Notes: generated from the sequence alone by a model not told the origin. Positions 1-9,151 are shown, numbered from the stretch's first letter. The stretch: 64,000 bases of DNA from Paenibacillus sp. YPG26 (GCF_023704175.1 NZ_CP084530.1:918501-982500), one strand, 5' to 3'. Program-made: numbers and translations.

Positions 1-663
1 GGTACATTCGGTTCAAATATGGATGCTTGGGGAGCAGCGTCTAATTTGTCCTTCATTTATTTCCTTGTCTCAATCTTCTCGGTTGTCATAGCCGCCGATA
101 TTGTAGCTTCAGAATTCACCTGGGGGACTATCAAGCTGCTGCTGATCAGACCCTGGACAAGAAGCAAGGTGCTTCTATCGAAGCTGCTTGCCGTTCTCTT
201 GTTCGCGGTCGCGATAAGTGTTCTCTTTATGATTGCAACGATAGGGATCACGCAGCTCTTGTTCTCATCCGGGTCGACAGCTGCGAATATAGAACAAATG
301 AATTTTGGGGAATACAGCCTGATGATGTTCTATAGATTCATAGATCTGGTAGTCATTACGATATTCGCGTTTATGATTTCGTCTGTCTTCCGCGCAAGCG
401 GACTCGCTATTGGTCTGTCGATGTTCCTGCTGATGGCAAATAGCATTCTGAGTGCGATCCTGAATCCCTCGAGATATTCTTGGGCCAAGTATCTGCTCTT
501 CAACAATATGGACTTGTCGCAATACAAGATGAGGGAGTCAGCAGGTATTGCTGCAACGAACGGGATGTCCCTCGGTTTCTCTGCTACGGTGCTGGCTGTA
601 TATGTGGCGGTATTTCTGGTTGTCGCCTGGCTGGTATTTACAAAAAGAGACGTAGCGGCATAG
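1..663 (+). CDS. ABC-2 type transporter permease, 5' truncated by window edge
   Basis: C-terminal part of an integral membrane permease of the ABC-2 family, the membrane half of an ATP-driven exporter. The reading frame is open to base 1, so the ATG at 19 is internal and the N-terminus lies outside the window. Visible are a conserved family-like segment (ASEFTWGTIKLLLIRPWTR, about residues 37-55), which is the cytoplasmic loop after the second helix, followed by at least four hydrophobic helices and a short basic C-terminus. An ATPase partner would be expected upstream. The gene is closed by a hairpin terminator at 691. Substrate cannot be told. Confidence 0.85.
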   Translation, partial: GTFGSNMDAWGAASNLSFIYFLVSIFSVVIAADIVASEFTWGTIKLLLIRPWTRSKVLLSKLLAVLLFAVAISVLFMIATIGITQLLFSSGSTAANIEQMNFGEYSLMMFYRFIDLVVITIFAFMISSVFRASGLAIGLSMFLLMANSILSAILNPSRYSWAKYLLFNNMDLSQYKMRESAGIAATNGMSLGFSATVLAVYVAVFLVVAWLVFTKRDVAA

Positions 664-690
664 CGGTGAACCTAGCTTGCTTGAGAATTG

Positions 691-723
691 AGACTCTGGT
701 GCTTCCGGCGCCAGAGTCTTTCT
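691..723 (+). terminator. Rho-independent terminator after ABC permease
   Basis: A perfect 8-bp inverted repeat (GACTCTGG at 692-699 and CCAGAGTC at 711-718) with an 11-nt loop is followed by a T-rich run, 28 nt after the stop codon. Confidence 0.75.
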
Positions 724-773
724 TATGCATGTCCATTCATGCTTGCTTACTTAAGCACATCCACTTAAGCTTA

Positions 774-906
774 TCCACACGTGCATGTCCGCTCATGCCT
801 GCCCCCAAATTATGCATGTCCACACGTGCATGTCCGCTGAAGCCCGCCCCTAATTATGCTCGTCCACACGTGCATGTCTACTCAAGCATGCCAATCTGGC
901 ATGCTC
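774..906 (+). repeat. Three tandem copies of a 44-45 bp unit
   Basis: Units begin at 774, 819 and 863 with tccacacgtgcatgtc, the first two sharing the 20-mer ending ...ccgct exactly. The remainder of each unit (catgcctgccc / aagcccgccc / caagcatgcc, then a ttatgc-like end) is diverged. A weaker fourth unit may precede it at 732-773. The whole 664-1159 stretch has no credible gene; the frame that crosses it has no ribosome binding site and low-complexity content. Confidence 0.8.
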
Positions 907-1159
907 ACTCGAGCTAACCATTCATGCATGCAGGGACTAGCTTTCATCCCTCTGCTTGAGCTGCCCGAAAATAAGGGTCCGGCACTCACGATATAGCTCC
1001 AACTAAAGTTGCAGCCTAAGTTTAAGCCTACCCACCGCCTTCCCTTTGGTCCTTACAATATAAGTGAGAGGTCCGATATCCAAATGATTCCTGATCATAA
1101 ATAATTAGGATGTATAAGGGGGCAAGCTGCCCCTGTTAGAATTCATTTTGAGAGGGGAT

Positions 1160-2710
1160 ATGTCCTTGTTCAGGTTCATAAAAGGTATAATGGCCAGCAT
1201 ACTGGCAAGTGCCGTCATCGTATTCGGGTTCGGGTCGGAGGTGAGCTATGCGGATACATCAGGCCATACTGCCGCTCAAGCGGGTATTGAATGGTCCAGG
1301 CAGTATGGGAACAATTCCACAGCCAAATCAGTAAGTCCGACTTCAGATGGAGGATATATTATGGCTGGAGAGATTACGGAGATTGATAACTCGGGCCCTT
1401 ACCCGAATTCGGTCCGGAAGGCGTACCTGGTTAAGACTAATGCAGCTGGGGAGCTCGAATGGGAGCAGAAGGTCACTTATGGCGAGAACGAGTCCGATTC
1501 AAGTACAGCCTATAAAGCGGTCCAAACCCGCGATGGAGGATATATTGTGACTGGCTCAACCGACATAGACCGCTGGACTTATGTGCTCCTGATCAAGCTC
1601 AGCCCACAAGGTGAGGTGGAGTGGAAGAAGGCGTACGAAGGACACTTTTTCCAGTATGGACAAGCGGTTCTGGAGACGGAAGACGGAGGATTTGTTACAA
1701 CTGGGGTATCGGCCGGTTATGCGACTGGTGCCGATGCTTACGTCTTGAAGACGGATGCTCAGGGACATAAGCTGTGGATGAAATATTATCATTTTAGCGG
1801 AGACCAGTATTTCAGTGATATCATTCCTGCCCAGGATGGGGGGTATGTGGCTGTAGGGAATGTGAATATTGACGAATACAGCTCGGGTCCGGCCGATTAT
1901 TCCGTTATCCTTAAGCTTGATGAACAGGGTGAGAAGGTGTGGGAGGAGCATTATAAGCGGGCTGATGGAGCTATGAGAGCGGCTTCCGTGATTGCGGCGG
2001 GAGGTTCAGACCAAGGATATTTATTTCTACAGAATAAATGGGATGGTAAGAGCACGCCTATTCTGACCCGTACAGATCTTCAGGGCAAAGTCCTGTGGGA
2101 GAAAACCTTTGATCATTTATCCAAAGAGACTTCCTTGAGTCAAGTTGTCCGCACAGAGCGGGGTTATTCCTTGCTTGGCGGGACTTACACCGTGAGCGAT
2201 GGTCCTGTTAAGCGGAGCTATCAGCATGTGATTCTGACACTTGACGAGTCTGGCAGTCTGATCGATCAATTCACACTTGGCGAAGCAGGCAGCTATGCTC
2301 TTGGTAAAGGGATATATACCCAGGAGGGGGCCTATGTACTCTCCAGTGTAACCGGATATTCCAGCCAGCAGAGCGCGGCGATAACCAAGGTACAGGTTCC
2401 TAAGAGTGACTCTCCTGTATCGGGAAGCTTCTATCTGGATTCGGATGAGTATTCTATTTCGGCTGGAACTTCCATCGATACAGTCGCTTACTTTAAGGAC
2501 ACGGACGGGGTCGTGCATAATGTAACTAAGGATGCAGTCTTCTATAGTGAGAATCCAGAGATCGCCGAGTATGATCAGGCAGGCAATATTATTGGGCACC
2601 GTGCAGGGATCACCTATATCTCCGCTGTATACCAAGGTCAGACTTACAGGGCCAGCGTACAGGTGCTTCGTGCGTATGTGCCGCGTGGGGAACAGACGCG
2701 GGGGGAATAA
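1160..2710 (+). CDS. Secreted repeat protein with C-terminal Ig-like domain
   Basis: Function unknown. An N-terminal signal peptide (Lys/Arg start, hydrophobic core, cut near SYADTS) predicts export. The body carries at least four DGGYI/V-x-x-G motifs each followed by a Lys-Thr/Leu strand and a Trp-x-(K/E) strand (EWEQK, LWMKYY, VWEEHY, LWEKTF), the pattern of a beta-propeller of the kind often annotated as delta-60 or PQQ-like repeats. The last about 90 residues look like a bacterial Ig-like (BIG2) domain. Start is uncertain: TTG at 1148, ATG at 1160 (AGAGGGG only 2 nt upstream) and TTG at 1166 (the same site 8 nt upstream) are all in frame. Confidence 0.8.
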   Translation: MSLFRFIKGIMASILASAVIVFGFGSEVSYADTSGHTAAQAGIEWSRQYGNNSTAKSVSPTSDGGYIMAGEITEIDNSGPYPNSVRKAYLVKTNAAGELEWEQKVTYGENESDSSTAYKAVQTRDGGYIVTGSTDIDRWTYVLLIKLSPQGEVEWKKAYEGHFFQYGQAVLETEDGGFVTTGVSAGYATGADAYVLKTDAQGHKLWMKYYHFSGDQYFSDIIPAQDGGYVAVGNVNIDEYSSGPADYSVILKLDEQGEKVWEEHYKRADGAMRAASVIAAGGSDQGYLFLQNKWDGKSTPILTRTDLQGKVLWEKTFDHLSKETSLSQVVRTERGYSLLGGTYTVSDGPVKRSYQHVILTLDESGSLIDQFTLGEAGSYALGKGIYTQEGAYVLSSVTGYSSQQSAAITKVQVPKSDSPVSGSFYLDSDEYSISAGTSIDTVAYFKDTDGVVHNVTKDAVFYSENPEIAEYDQAGNIIGHRAGITYISAVYQGQTYRASVQVLRAYVPRGEQTRGE

Positions 2711-2724
2711 GGCAGGGTATAGCA

Positions 2725-2765
2725 AAGGGACACATTCTTCCAGAGAGTGTGTCCCTTGCCTATTT
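2725..2765 (+). terminator. Hairpin terminator after secreted protein gene
   Basis: A perfect 10-bp stem (AAGGGACACA at 2725-2734, TGTGTCCCTT at 2748-2757) lies 14 nt after the stop. The T-run is weak (gcctattt), so efficiency is uncertain. Confidence 0.6.
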
Positions 2766-2769
2766 GGGA

Positions 2770-2872
2770 ATGAAATCCCCGTGAGCATACCTAGACAACA
2801 AGCCAGATCGTAAGTTATTGATTGGATTGAAGAGTACGCGGATGAAATCTTCGTGCGCCTACGTAGACAACA
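2770..2872 (+). repeat. Pair of imperfect 31-bp direct repeats
   Basis: Segments 2770-2800 and 2842-2872 match at 26 of 31 positions; both start atgaaatc and end tagacaaca. They sit between the terminator at 2725 and the bactofilin gene in otherwise gene-free DNA. Origin is unknown; a duplicated operator or fragment of a dispersed repeat are both possible. Confidence 0.6.
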
Positions 2873-2911
2873 GGAGCTGCTCAGCGGCATCATTAACTCG
2901 GCCTTGCCTGG

Positions 2912-3331
2912 TTATCCAGCTTCAGATTGTGGAACTTCCTTGGAGGACTTGCCTGCTGGAGAAGGGGAAGGAACCCGGCTAACTGCAGGCCGCTCCATTA
3001 TACTGATTCCGTTCAGAACACCTCCGTCCAAAATAACCAGCGTGTGGGCAGATACGTTGCCGTCTACCTGGCCGCTCGCCGTAATCGTTAATTTGCCTTC
3101 GGTAATAATATCGCCAAATACTTTTCCCGCCACGATAATAGCATTCCCCTTGATCGTAGAATGGGCTTCTCCCGATTCTCCGATTACGATTTCACCTGTA
3201 GTCTCAATCTCCCCGTGGAACTTGCCTTCAAGTCTGAGATTGGCCTCACAGCGCAGCTTGCCTTGAATATCACTGCCCATTCCGATGAGCGTGTCCGATC
3301 CTTTTGCCGTGCGTTTGTTATCTTTGAACAT
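2912..3331 (-). CDS. Bactofilin (polymer-forming cytoskeletal protein)
   Basis: A 139-residue bactofilin, a protein that self-assembles into nucleotide-independent filaments at the inner face of the membrane and scaffolds cell-wall enzymes. The central about 95 residues are the right-handed beta-helix: regular six-residue turns rich in G/I/V such as GKFHGEIETTGEIVIGES and GNVSAHTLVILDGGVLNG. Short disordered tails flank it, the C-terminal one rich in Ser/Pro. The start has a good GGAGGATAATC-ATG site. It follows the M23 peptidase by 33 bp on the same strand, the typical bactofilin-peptidase pairing. Confidence 0.92.
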   Translation of the reverse strand: MFKDNKRTAKGSDTLIGMGSDIQGKLRCEANLRLEGKFHGEIETTGEIVIGESGEAHSTIKGNAIIVAGKVFGDIITEGKLTITASGQVDGNVSAHTLVILDGGVLNGISIMERPAVSRVPSPSPAGKSSKEVPQSEAG

Positions 3332-3364
3332 GATTATCCTCCATTCCGGGGGGTTATTTAATTA

Positions 3365-4339
3365 CTATTCCTGAGTCAGATAGGGGAGCGGATCGATGGG
3401 CTGATTCTGCTTCAGCACCTGAAAATGAAGGTGGGGCCCCGTACTTCGGCCGGTTGATCCAAGCGTGCCAATCACTGCTCCTTTTGTAACTTTGTCATCC
3501 ACGTTCACGCTAATTCGGTTTAAATGCATGTACCAGGTCTGCAGTCCGTTGGGATGCTTGATGATAATGTAGTTGCCCCGCGCAGGGGAGTGATCGGCCT
3601 GAAGTACTGTTCCAGCCCCGGCAGAGTAGATCGGATCTCCTATTTCCCCGGAAATATCCACACCGGCATGGAACGCGGATTTGTTGGTGAAAGGATCTGA
3701 GCGGTAACCAAAGCTTGAGGATAAATTCCGGGAAAGGGTTGGCCAAAATGAAGGGGTGCCGGACAATGACTGATGAAGGTGCTCCGCTTGAGCAACCAGA
3801 CCAGGAACCCTGCTCACCATGGCGTTAATTAGCTCCGAGATCTGGGCGAAGTCATCCTGGGTGTCATAGGCAAGCCTGCTTGCCGTATTCACATCATGCA
3901 CGGCAAAGAACTCGCCTCCGATATGCGGGGACTCCTCGGACTGCATAGTTGAGGCAGAGACCGCCTTGCCTGTACCAAACTTGCGAATCATGTGCCGGAG
4001 CTCGTTCTCCAGCTCGGAGACCTTCTGAACTTTATTTTTCACACTTTGGGACTCGGCTGAGAGTGTAATGATCTGGGCTTGCAGACGCTTGATTGCTTCA
4101 TCCTTATCGGTAACGACAGCCTGAAGCTGCATATTATGGCTATGCAGCTCCTGCTCGAGACTTGCAACGGTGCGGCCGGAGTGAGTCTGGAGGCTTACGA
4201 TTAGACCGGATATCGAGAGCAGGGCGGCAAGGGGGATGACAATTACCAGAGGCTTGGAGACTTGAATCTGCTTCACGGCATGGTTGGCGTCCTGAAGGAT
4301 AAGGAGGGTCATTTTGCGGGATGAGGCTGCATTTCTCAT
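3365..4339 (-). CDS. Membrane-anchored M23 family metallopeptidase
   Basis: Predicted peptidoglycan endopeptidase (LytM/LmdC-like) acting outside the membrane. Order: short basic N-terminus, one transmembrane helix (about residues 30-55), a coiled coil with many Gln/Glu/Leu heptads (about 60-130), then a complete M23 domain with the zinc ligands in FHAGVD (near residue 223) and HLHF (near 303). ATG 4339 is chosen because AAAGGAG sits 5 nt upstream; an in-frame ATG at 4354 overlaps that site. The adjacent bactofilin gene suggests that the filament positions this enzyme. Confidence 0.92.
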   Translation of the reverse strand: MRNAASSRKMTLLILQDANHAVKQIQVSKPLVIVIPLAALLSISGLIVSLQTHSGRTVASLEQELHSHNMQLQAVVTDKDEAIKRLQAQIITLSAESQSVKNKVQKVSELENELRHMIRKFGTGKAVSASTMQSEESPHIGGEFFAVHDVNTASRLAYDTQDDFAQISELINAMVSRVPGLVAQAEHLHQSLSGTPSFWPTLSRNLSSSFGYRSDPFTNKSAFHAGVDISGEIGDPIYSAGAGTVLQADHSPARGNYIIIKHPNGLQTWYMHLNRISVNVDDKVTKGAVIGTLGSTGRSTGPHLHFQVLKQNQPIDPLPYLTQE

Positions 4340-4564
4340 GGCATCTCCTTTCATTAAAGCTGATATTTGATATTTTGCTTTAATTCATCCAGCATTACTT
4401 CTATAATTTATGTATTCGCCGCTCTCTCATAACATGCTTAAATAACCAGATTTAACTATCTTCATAGTGTAGAGTCAACTGGGAGTATTACAGGTGAATA
4501 TGGTTAATGCTGAGTATACATAGATTAAAGATTTCAACTTGAATACCTTTGAAGGGGGACAACC

Positions 4565-5995
4565 ATGGTTTGGCTGATGTTTGCGCTTTTGGCATTTATT
4601 TTCCAGAGCGCTACAATACTTATTCTTGAGTTCCGCAATCCTTCCAAGACGGTTGCCTGGCTCTTCATCTTGTTCTGCTTCCCGATTATAGGATTTGTTC
4701 TGTACTATTTCGTGGCCCAGGATTACAAGAAGCGGAAGAACCTGCGCCGCAGAGGAACCCGTTTGTTCCAGGAGATGAAGGGGCGCCTGTGGAGACAGGC
4801 CCAAATTGTCGAATCTGTTCATGAGATGCATAATTCCGAATTCCATCATCAAGAGCGATTATTTAATCTATTAACTCATTTGTCAGAGAGTCCTATTACG
4901 GGATGTAACAAGACAAAGGTACTTACGAACGGCGAAGATACTTATGATGCGATCCTGACTGAGATGGAGAAGGCCAGGGACCATATTCATATTGAATACT
5001 ACATATTTAGAAGTGATGAGGTAGGCAAGAGGTTTAAGGAGGTTATGGTCCGCAAGGCCAATGAAGGTGTCAAGATCCGCATGATCTGCGATGGGCTCGG
5101 CAGCTACTACCTGAAGAATCAGTTCATAAGCGAGCTAAAGGAGGCGGGGATCGAGTTCTACTTCTTCCTGCCTCCGCTGATTGCTACGATAGACAGACGG
5201 GTGAATTACAGGAATCACCGCAAAATTGTGGTGATCGACGGGACGATCGGATTTCTGGGGGGAATCAACGTCGGCGATGATTACCTCGGTCTGTATCCGA
5301 GACTTGGGGAATGGCGGGATACGCATCTGCAGATCGAAGGGGACTCTATCTATTTCCTGCAAAATACATTTCTAACCGACTGGAGACTAGCCTCGGGTGA
5401 ACGGATTACGGACCCGGCCTTGTTCCCGGAGCACAACTGCACCGGAGATGAACAGGTGCAGATCCTGACGAGCGGTCCGGATCAGCACTGGGATGCGATT
5501 CAGGAAATGTGCTTCGAGGCGATTGCTGTAGCCAAGAAGCGGGTGTGGATCACGAGTCCTTACTTCATCCCGGATCCGAGTGTGTATACAGCGCTTAAGA
5601 CCGCCGCGGTAAGTGGAGTCGAGGTCAAGATTATTATTCCCTATCGTTCGGATAGCAAGCTGGTTCATCTGGCCTCCCTGTCCTATGTAGAAGAACTGCT
5701 TCAGGCTGGAGTCCAGTTCTACCAATACACCAAAGGCTTCATCCATGCGAAGGTGATGATTATAGATGACATGCTGGCTACGGTCGGAACGGCCAATATG
5801 GATATGCGTAGCTTCTTCTATAACTTCGAAATGACAGCCGTACTGTTCGATCAGGCTCCGATCCGGAGATTGATGAATGATTTCGAGGTGGACCTCACGC
5901 ACTGCCGTCCCATTATATTACGCGAGTTCTCCAAGAGACCAAGACTGCAGAAAGGAGCTGAAATGCTGACACGGATGCTGTCGCCGCTTTTGTAA
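4565..5995 (+). CDS. cls: Cardiolipin synthase
   Basis: Makes cardiolipin from two phosphatidylglycerol molecules at the membrane. The 476 residues are the usual length. Two N-terminal transmembrane helices (about residues 3-22 and 28-50) precede two phospholipase D domains, each with an intact HxKx4D motif: HRKIVVIDG near residue 218 and HAKVMIIDD near 394. The ATG follows GAAGGGGGACAACC. It stands alone, with no co-directional neighbour close by. Sub-type (ClsA or its paralogues) cannot be told from sequence alone. Confidence 0.95.
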   Translation: MVWLMFALLAFIFQSATILILEFRNPSKTVAWLFILFCFPIIGFVLYYFVAQDYKKRKNLRRRGTRLFQEMKGRLWRQAQIVESVHEMHNSEFHHQERLFNLLTHLSESPITGCNKTKVLTNGEDTYDAILTEMEKARDHIHIEYYIFRSDEVGKRFKEVMVRKANEGVKIRMICDGLGSYYLKNQFISELKEAGIEFYFFLPPLIATIDRRVNYRNHRKIVVIDGTIGFLGGINVGDDYLGLYPRLGEWRDTHLQIEGDSIYFLQNTFLTDWRLASGERITDPALFPEHNCTGDEQVQILTSGPDQHWDAIQEMCFEAIAVAKKRVWITSPYFIPDPSVYTALKTAAVSGVEVKIIIPYRSDSKLVHLASLSYVEELLQAGVQFYQYTKGFIHAKVMIIDDMLATVGTANMDMRSFFYNFEMTAVLFDQAPIRRLMNDFEVDLTHCRPIILREFSKRPRLQKGAEMLTRMLSPLL

Positions 5996-6050
5996 CCGCG
6001 ACTGTCACCATGACTGCGCTTCAGCTCTTGGCTTGGTCAATGCATTAGTA

Positions 6051-6947
6051 TTACGAAATCGGACTTCTTAAATGCTTAAGAATTAAATCTACAGATTGGG
6101 GCGGCACTGCTTGCAGCAGGTCGCCTTTGTGCTGTAATCGCTCTGAAATAGTAAGCAGGTTGAACTCGGAGGGATGCGGATTCCGCTTCACTTCATCCCA
6201 GGTTAAGGGGGTAGACACGCTTGCGGCAGCCTTGGCACGCGGTGTGTAGGGAGCCGCAAGCGTCTTGCCGTTGTAATGCTGGAGATAATCGAAATATATT
6301 TTGTCCCCGCGATCCTTCTTCAGCCGTTCGATGGTGAACAAGTCCGGGTAGCGTTCTGTTGCGAACCGGGCAATGAAATGCCCAAGCGTTCTTAGCTCAT
6401 CGAAGGTTACGCCGTGCTCGATAGGTACAATGATCTGAACCCCGGTTGCGCCCGAGGTCTTGGGTACAGAGGTAAGGCCGAGTGAGGTAAGGATATCGCC
6501 GACATAGGAGGCAGCTTCCATAATCCGCGGATCGTCCTCTAGTGTAGGGTCCAGATCAATCATCCACTCGCAGGGCAGGGATTCATCCACATAGTGAAGC
6601 GATGGGTGAAACTCTATGGAGGCAAGATTGCCCAGCCATAGTAGGGAAGGAAGATTATCCAGCACAACGTAATTGATGTTCTCATGAACAACGGTACGAA
6701 CATAGTCTGGCAGGGGCTCAGGGGCATTCTTCTGGTAGAAAAAAGGCCCGTGGACGCCGCCAGGGTAACGAATGGTTGTCAATAGTCGATTACGGCAGTA
6801 GGTGAGCAGATAGGGGGAGAGCTCAGCCAGCTTCTCCAGATAATCCCGCTTCGTAATCCCGGCTTCCGGCCAGAGCAGCTTGCCGGGATTGGAGATTGGG
6901 ACCTCATGTCCCTCAACAGTGATTGTGCCGCGGACAGCTTTGGGCAT
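6051..6947 (-). CDS. LigD-type NHEJ polymerase/primase domain protein
   Basis: Stand-alone polymerase domain of bacterial non-homologous end joining (LigD PolDom, archaeo-eukaryotic primase fold), which fills gaps and adds ribonucleotides at broken ends. Family features seen: an N-terminal GKLLWPEAGITKRDY segment, HGPFFYQKNAPEP, the metal-binding MIDLDP motif near residue 128, and SGATGVQIIVPI. It is 298 residues, the size of the isolated domain. ATG 6947 is preceded by GGAAGGAG. Third gene of the Ku-ligase-polymerase run on the minus strand, 139 bp after the ligase gene. Confidence 0.93.
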   Translation of the reverse strand: MPKAVRGTITVEGHEVPISNPGKLLWPEAGITKRDYLEKLAELSPYLLTYCRNRLLTTIRYPGGVHGPFFYQKNAPEPLPDYVRTVVHENINYVVLDNLPSLLWLGNLASIEFHPSLHYVDESLPCEWMIDLDPTLEDDPRIMEAASYVGDILTSLGLTSVPKTSGATGVQIIVPIEHGVTFDELRTLGHFIARFATERYPDLFTIERLKKDRGDKIYFDYLQHYNGKTLAAPYTPRAKAAASVSTPLTWDEVKRNPHPSEFNLLTISERLQHKGDLLQAVPPQSVDLILKHLRSPIS

Positions 6948-7086
6948 GTACGCCGCTCCTTCCTATTTGAAGTGAACAAGTATGGCAGGGACCAGGCTTG
7001 CAAGGCGGGGTGCAAGGAAAGGAATCATTGGGAATTGCCAAGCCGCTGCTCGAAACCTTGGGAACCGCCGCTTTCCCGCAGCAGCA

Positions 7087-8031
7087 TCAACTGGATCCGA
7101 ACTTGCATGTCGCCGGATCCACCGTGACCACAGCCTGAATACTTGGCTGACGGAGGGTGCCTCCGGGTGTCCATTCCAGGAAATTCACCTTCACCGTCAG
7201 CTGCGGCTCGACCCAGTAAGCATCTTTGCTGCGGGAGGGCTGGGTCGTAAAAGGGCGGGAGGGTCTTGTGATCGGAGCCACCTGCACGGTGATGTCCCTC
7301 CAATCCTGAACGGACAATTTGCCTGTACCGGCATGTCCGATGTACCACAGCCGTCCCTCCTCATCATAGAGACCCAGCATTAACGCGTTCACAATCCCGC
7401 CCCGCAGTGTGTATCCGCCGACGACAGCCACAAGGTCTTGAATGATCTTTTTCTTCATCCATCTCTTGTCTTTGCCATCCAGCGCATAGGAGCTGTCCAG
7501 ATTCTTGACCACGACTCCCTCCATACCATGCTTGCTCATTACTTCATACAAGACATCAGGAGACGGGAAGTCCGCAGTAACCTGAACACAGGTAGTGGGT
7601 ATGATGACTTCACGGAGGATCCGCTGACGCTCGCGCAGTGGAAGCCCGGTCAACCAGGATCCGTTATGGTACAGGATATCGAACAGCATATAAGTGACCG
7701 GCACCTCCTGCCGGGCCCGCCGGATATTCTCTGCCTTGCGTGAGCCATCCCGCCGCATCACTTCGTGGAAGGAGGGCTTGCCTCCGTGCAGCGCAATAAC
7801 TTCACCGTCCAGAATCACGGACTCAGCCCGGCAGTATTCATGTATCCGGGTAAGCTCGGGGTACTGCAGTGTCCGGTTGTTCAGCTTGCGGTTCACGAGC
7901 TGCGTCTCATGCCCGTCGAAATAAGTCAGCATCCGGACGCCGTCCCATTTAATCTGGGCGGTCCATGATTCACCTTCGGGCAGCTTGTCCGTGGAGATAG
8001 GCTCAAAAGGGACTACGGGCTGTAAATTCAC
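7087..8031 (-). CDS. ATP-dependent DNA ligase, LigD-type ligase domain
   Basis: Seals double-strand breaks in NHEJ. The 314 residues cover nucleotidyltransferase motif I (KWDGVR, Lys near residue 28 being the AMP acceptor), motif III (VTYMLFDILY), motif IV (EGVVVKN), motif V (WMKKK) and a C-terminal OB-fold. No polymerase or phosphoesterase domain is attached. The start is GTG at 8031 with GAGGAG 9 nt upstream. It lies 69 bp downstream of Ku and upstream of the separate polymerase gene. Confidence 0.93.
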   Translation of the reverse strand: MNLQPVVPFEPISTDKLPEGESWTAQIKWDGVRMLTYFDGHETQLVNRKLNNRTLQYPELTRIHEYCRAESVILDGEVIALHGGKPSFHEVMRRDGSRKAENIRRARQEVPVTYMLFDILYHNGSWLTGLPLRERQRILREVIIPTTCVQVTADFPSPDVLYEVMSKHGMEGVVVKNLDSSYALDGKDKRWMKKKIIQDLVAVVGGYTLRGGIVNALMLGLYDEEGRLWYIGHAGTGKLSVQDWRDITVQVAPITRPSRPFTTQPSRSKDAYWVEPQLTVKVNFLEWTPGGTLRQPSIQAVVTVDPATCKFGSS

Positions 8032-8100
8032 CCAGGCTCACTCCTCATAAGGTCAGTGGCTGCTAGTGCAGCTCTGGAGATTATGCAATCCGCCGCCTCC

Positions 8101-9021
8101 TTAAGAAATAGTTTTCTTGGCTTTGGATGCACTTTGCCGCTTGGGCTTGGGCGCGCCTGTTGGCGTACCGGCCGTATCCTCCTTGGCTGCAGCTGCTGCA
8201 GCTCCCCGCTTGGCCCGGGGCTTCTTGACTGCAGGTCCCGGATCCGTTGCAATAGGCTTCACAGCTTCAATGCTTGCCTGCAGGGCAGCCATCAGGTCAA
8301 TGACATTGCTCTCCGGCTTCGCGGGAGCCAGGCTGATCTCCTCACCTGCAACCTTGTGCTGGATGAGGTTCATCAGGGATTCACGGTAATCGTCCGAATA
8401 TTTGGAAGGCTCGAACGAAGTAGACAGCTGCTCAATTAGCACCTTGGCCATGCCGAGCTCTTTATCGTTCACACTGGCGGCCTCGGGAAGGTTGGGTACT
8501 TGACTGATCGGCCGAATCTCATCCGGATAGAAGATCGTCTCAATCGCAAGACACCCCTCCATGACCCGGATCGCCGCAAGACTGCTCTTGGAGCGTATGG
8601 CAATTTTGGCTATACCAATCTTGCCTGTCTGCTTCATCGCTTCAAGCAGCAGCAAATAGGCATTGGAACCGGCCTGGTCGGGGGATAAATAATACGTCTT
8701 CTGGAAATAAATCGGGTCGATGTCCTGGAGATCAACAAAATCCAGAATAGTAATTGTCCGCTCCACTTGGGCGGACAGCTGCTCCAGCTCGCTTTTCTCG
8801 AACAGGACATATCTGCCTTTCTCGTACTCGTAGCCTTTGGAGATCTCCTCCCAGTCCACATCCTTCTCACAGGAAGGACAGCGTCTCACGTAAGAGATCG
8901 GGCTACCGCAGGCTTTATGGATATATTTCATGGAGATGTCTTTATCCTCGGTTGCGGAGAACATCTTCACCGGAACGTGAACAAGACCGAAGCTGATTGC
9001 GCCTTTCCATACCGTATGCAT
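8101..9021 (-). CDS. ku: Ku, NHEJ DNA end-binding protein
   Basis: Homodimeric ring that binds DNA ends and recruits the ligase encoded next to it. The sequence opens with the family start MHTVWKGAISFGLVHVPV and continues with the beta-barrel core including a Cys pair (RRCPSCEKDV). The tail after about residue 250 is Lys/Ala/Pro-rich and probably binds DNA nonspecifically. ATG 9021 is chosen over an in-frame start at 9099 because family homology begins there and AAAGGAG precedes it. First gene of the NHEJ operon and divergent from the tsaE operon. Confidence 0.95.
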   Translation of the reverse strand: MHTVWKGAISFGLVHVPVKMFSATEDKDISMKYIHKACGSPISYVRRCPSCEKDVDWEEISKGYEYEKGRYVLFEKSELEQLSAQVERTITILDFVDLQDIDPIYFQKTYYLSPDQAGSNAYLLLLEAMKQTGKIGIAKIAIRSKSSLAAIRVMEGCLAIETIFYPDEIRPISQVPNLPEAASVNDKELGMAKVLIEQLSTSFEPSKYSDDYRESLMNLIQHKVAGEEISLAPAKPESNVIDLMAALQASIEAVKPIATDPGPAVKKPRAKRGAAAAAAKEDTAGTPTGAPKPKRQSASKAKKTIS

Positions 9022-9151
9022 ACAGGGCGGGCTCCTTTCTGAATCAATTCTTATATTTAGAGGTCGTGCACGATGCTGATTACCTTTAGTATGGGACAAA
9101 AAGGGCTATCTAATAACAATGAGGCACCGGGTACAAATAATTCCCGGTTTC

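Noticed and set aside
732-906. CRISPR array
   Set aside because: The units are contiguous tandem repeats without unique spacers of constant length, only three copies, and no cas gene is present.
480-917. 145-codon frame across the permease end and tandem repeats
   Set aside because: It overlaps the permease in another frame, has no ribosome binding site and its coding part follows the repeat units.
2117-2893. 258-codon minus-strand frame under the secreted protein gene
   Set aside because: It has no family similarity, is shifted against a gene with clear domain content and lacks a start site.
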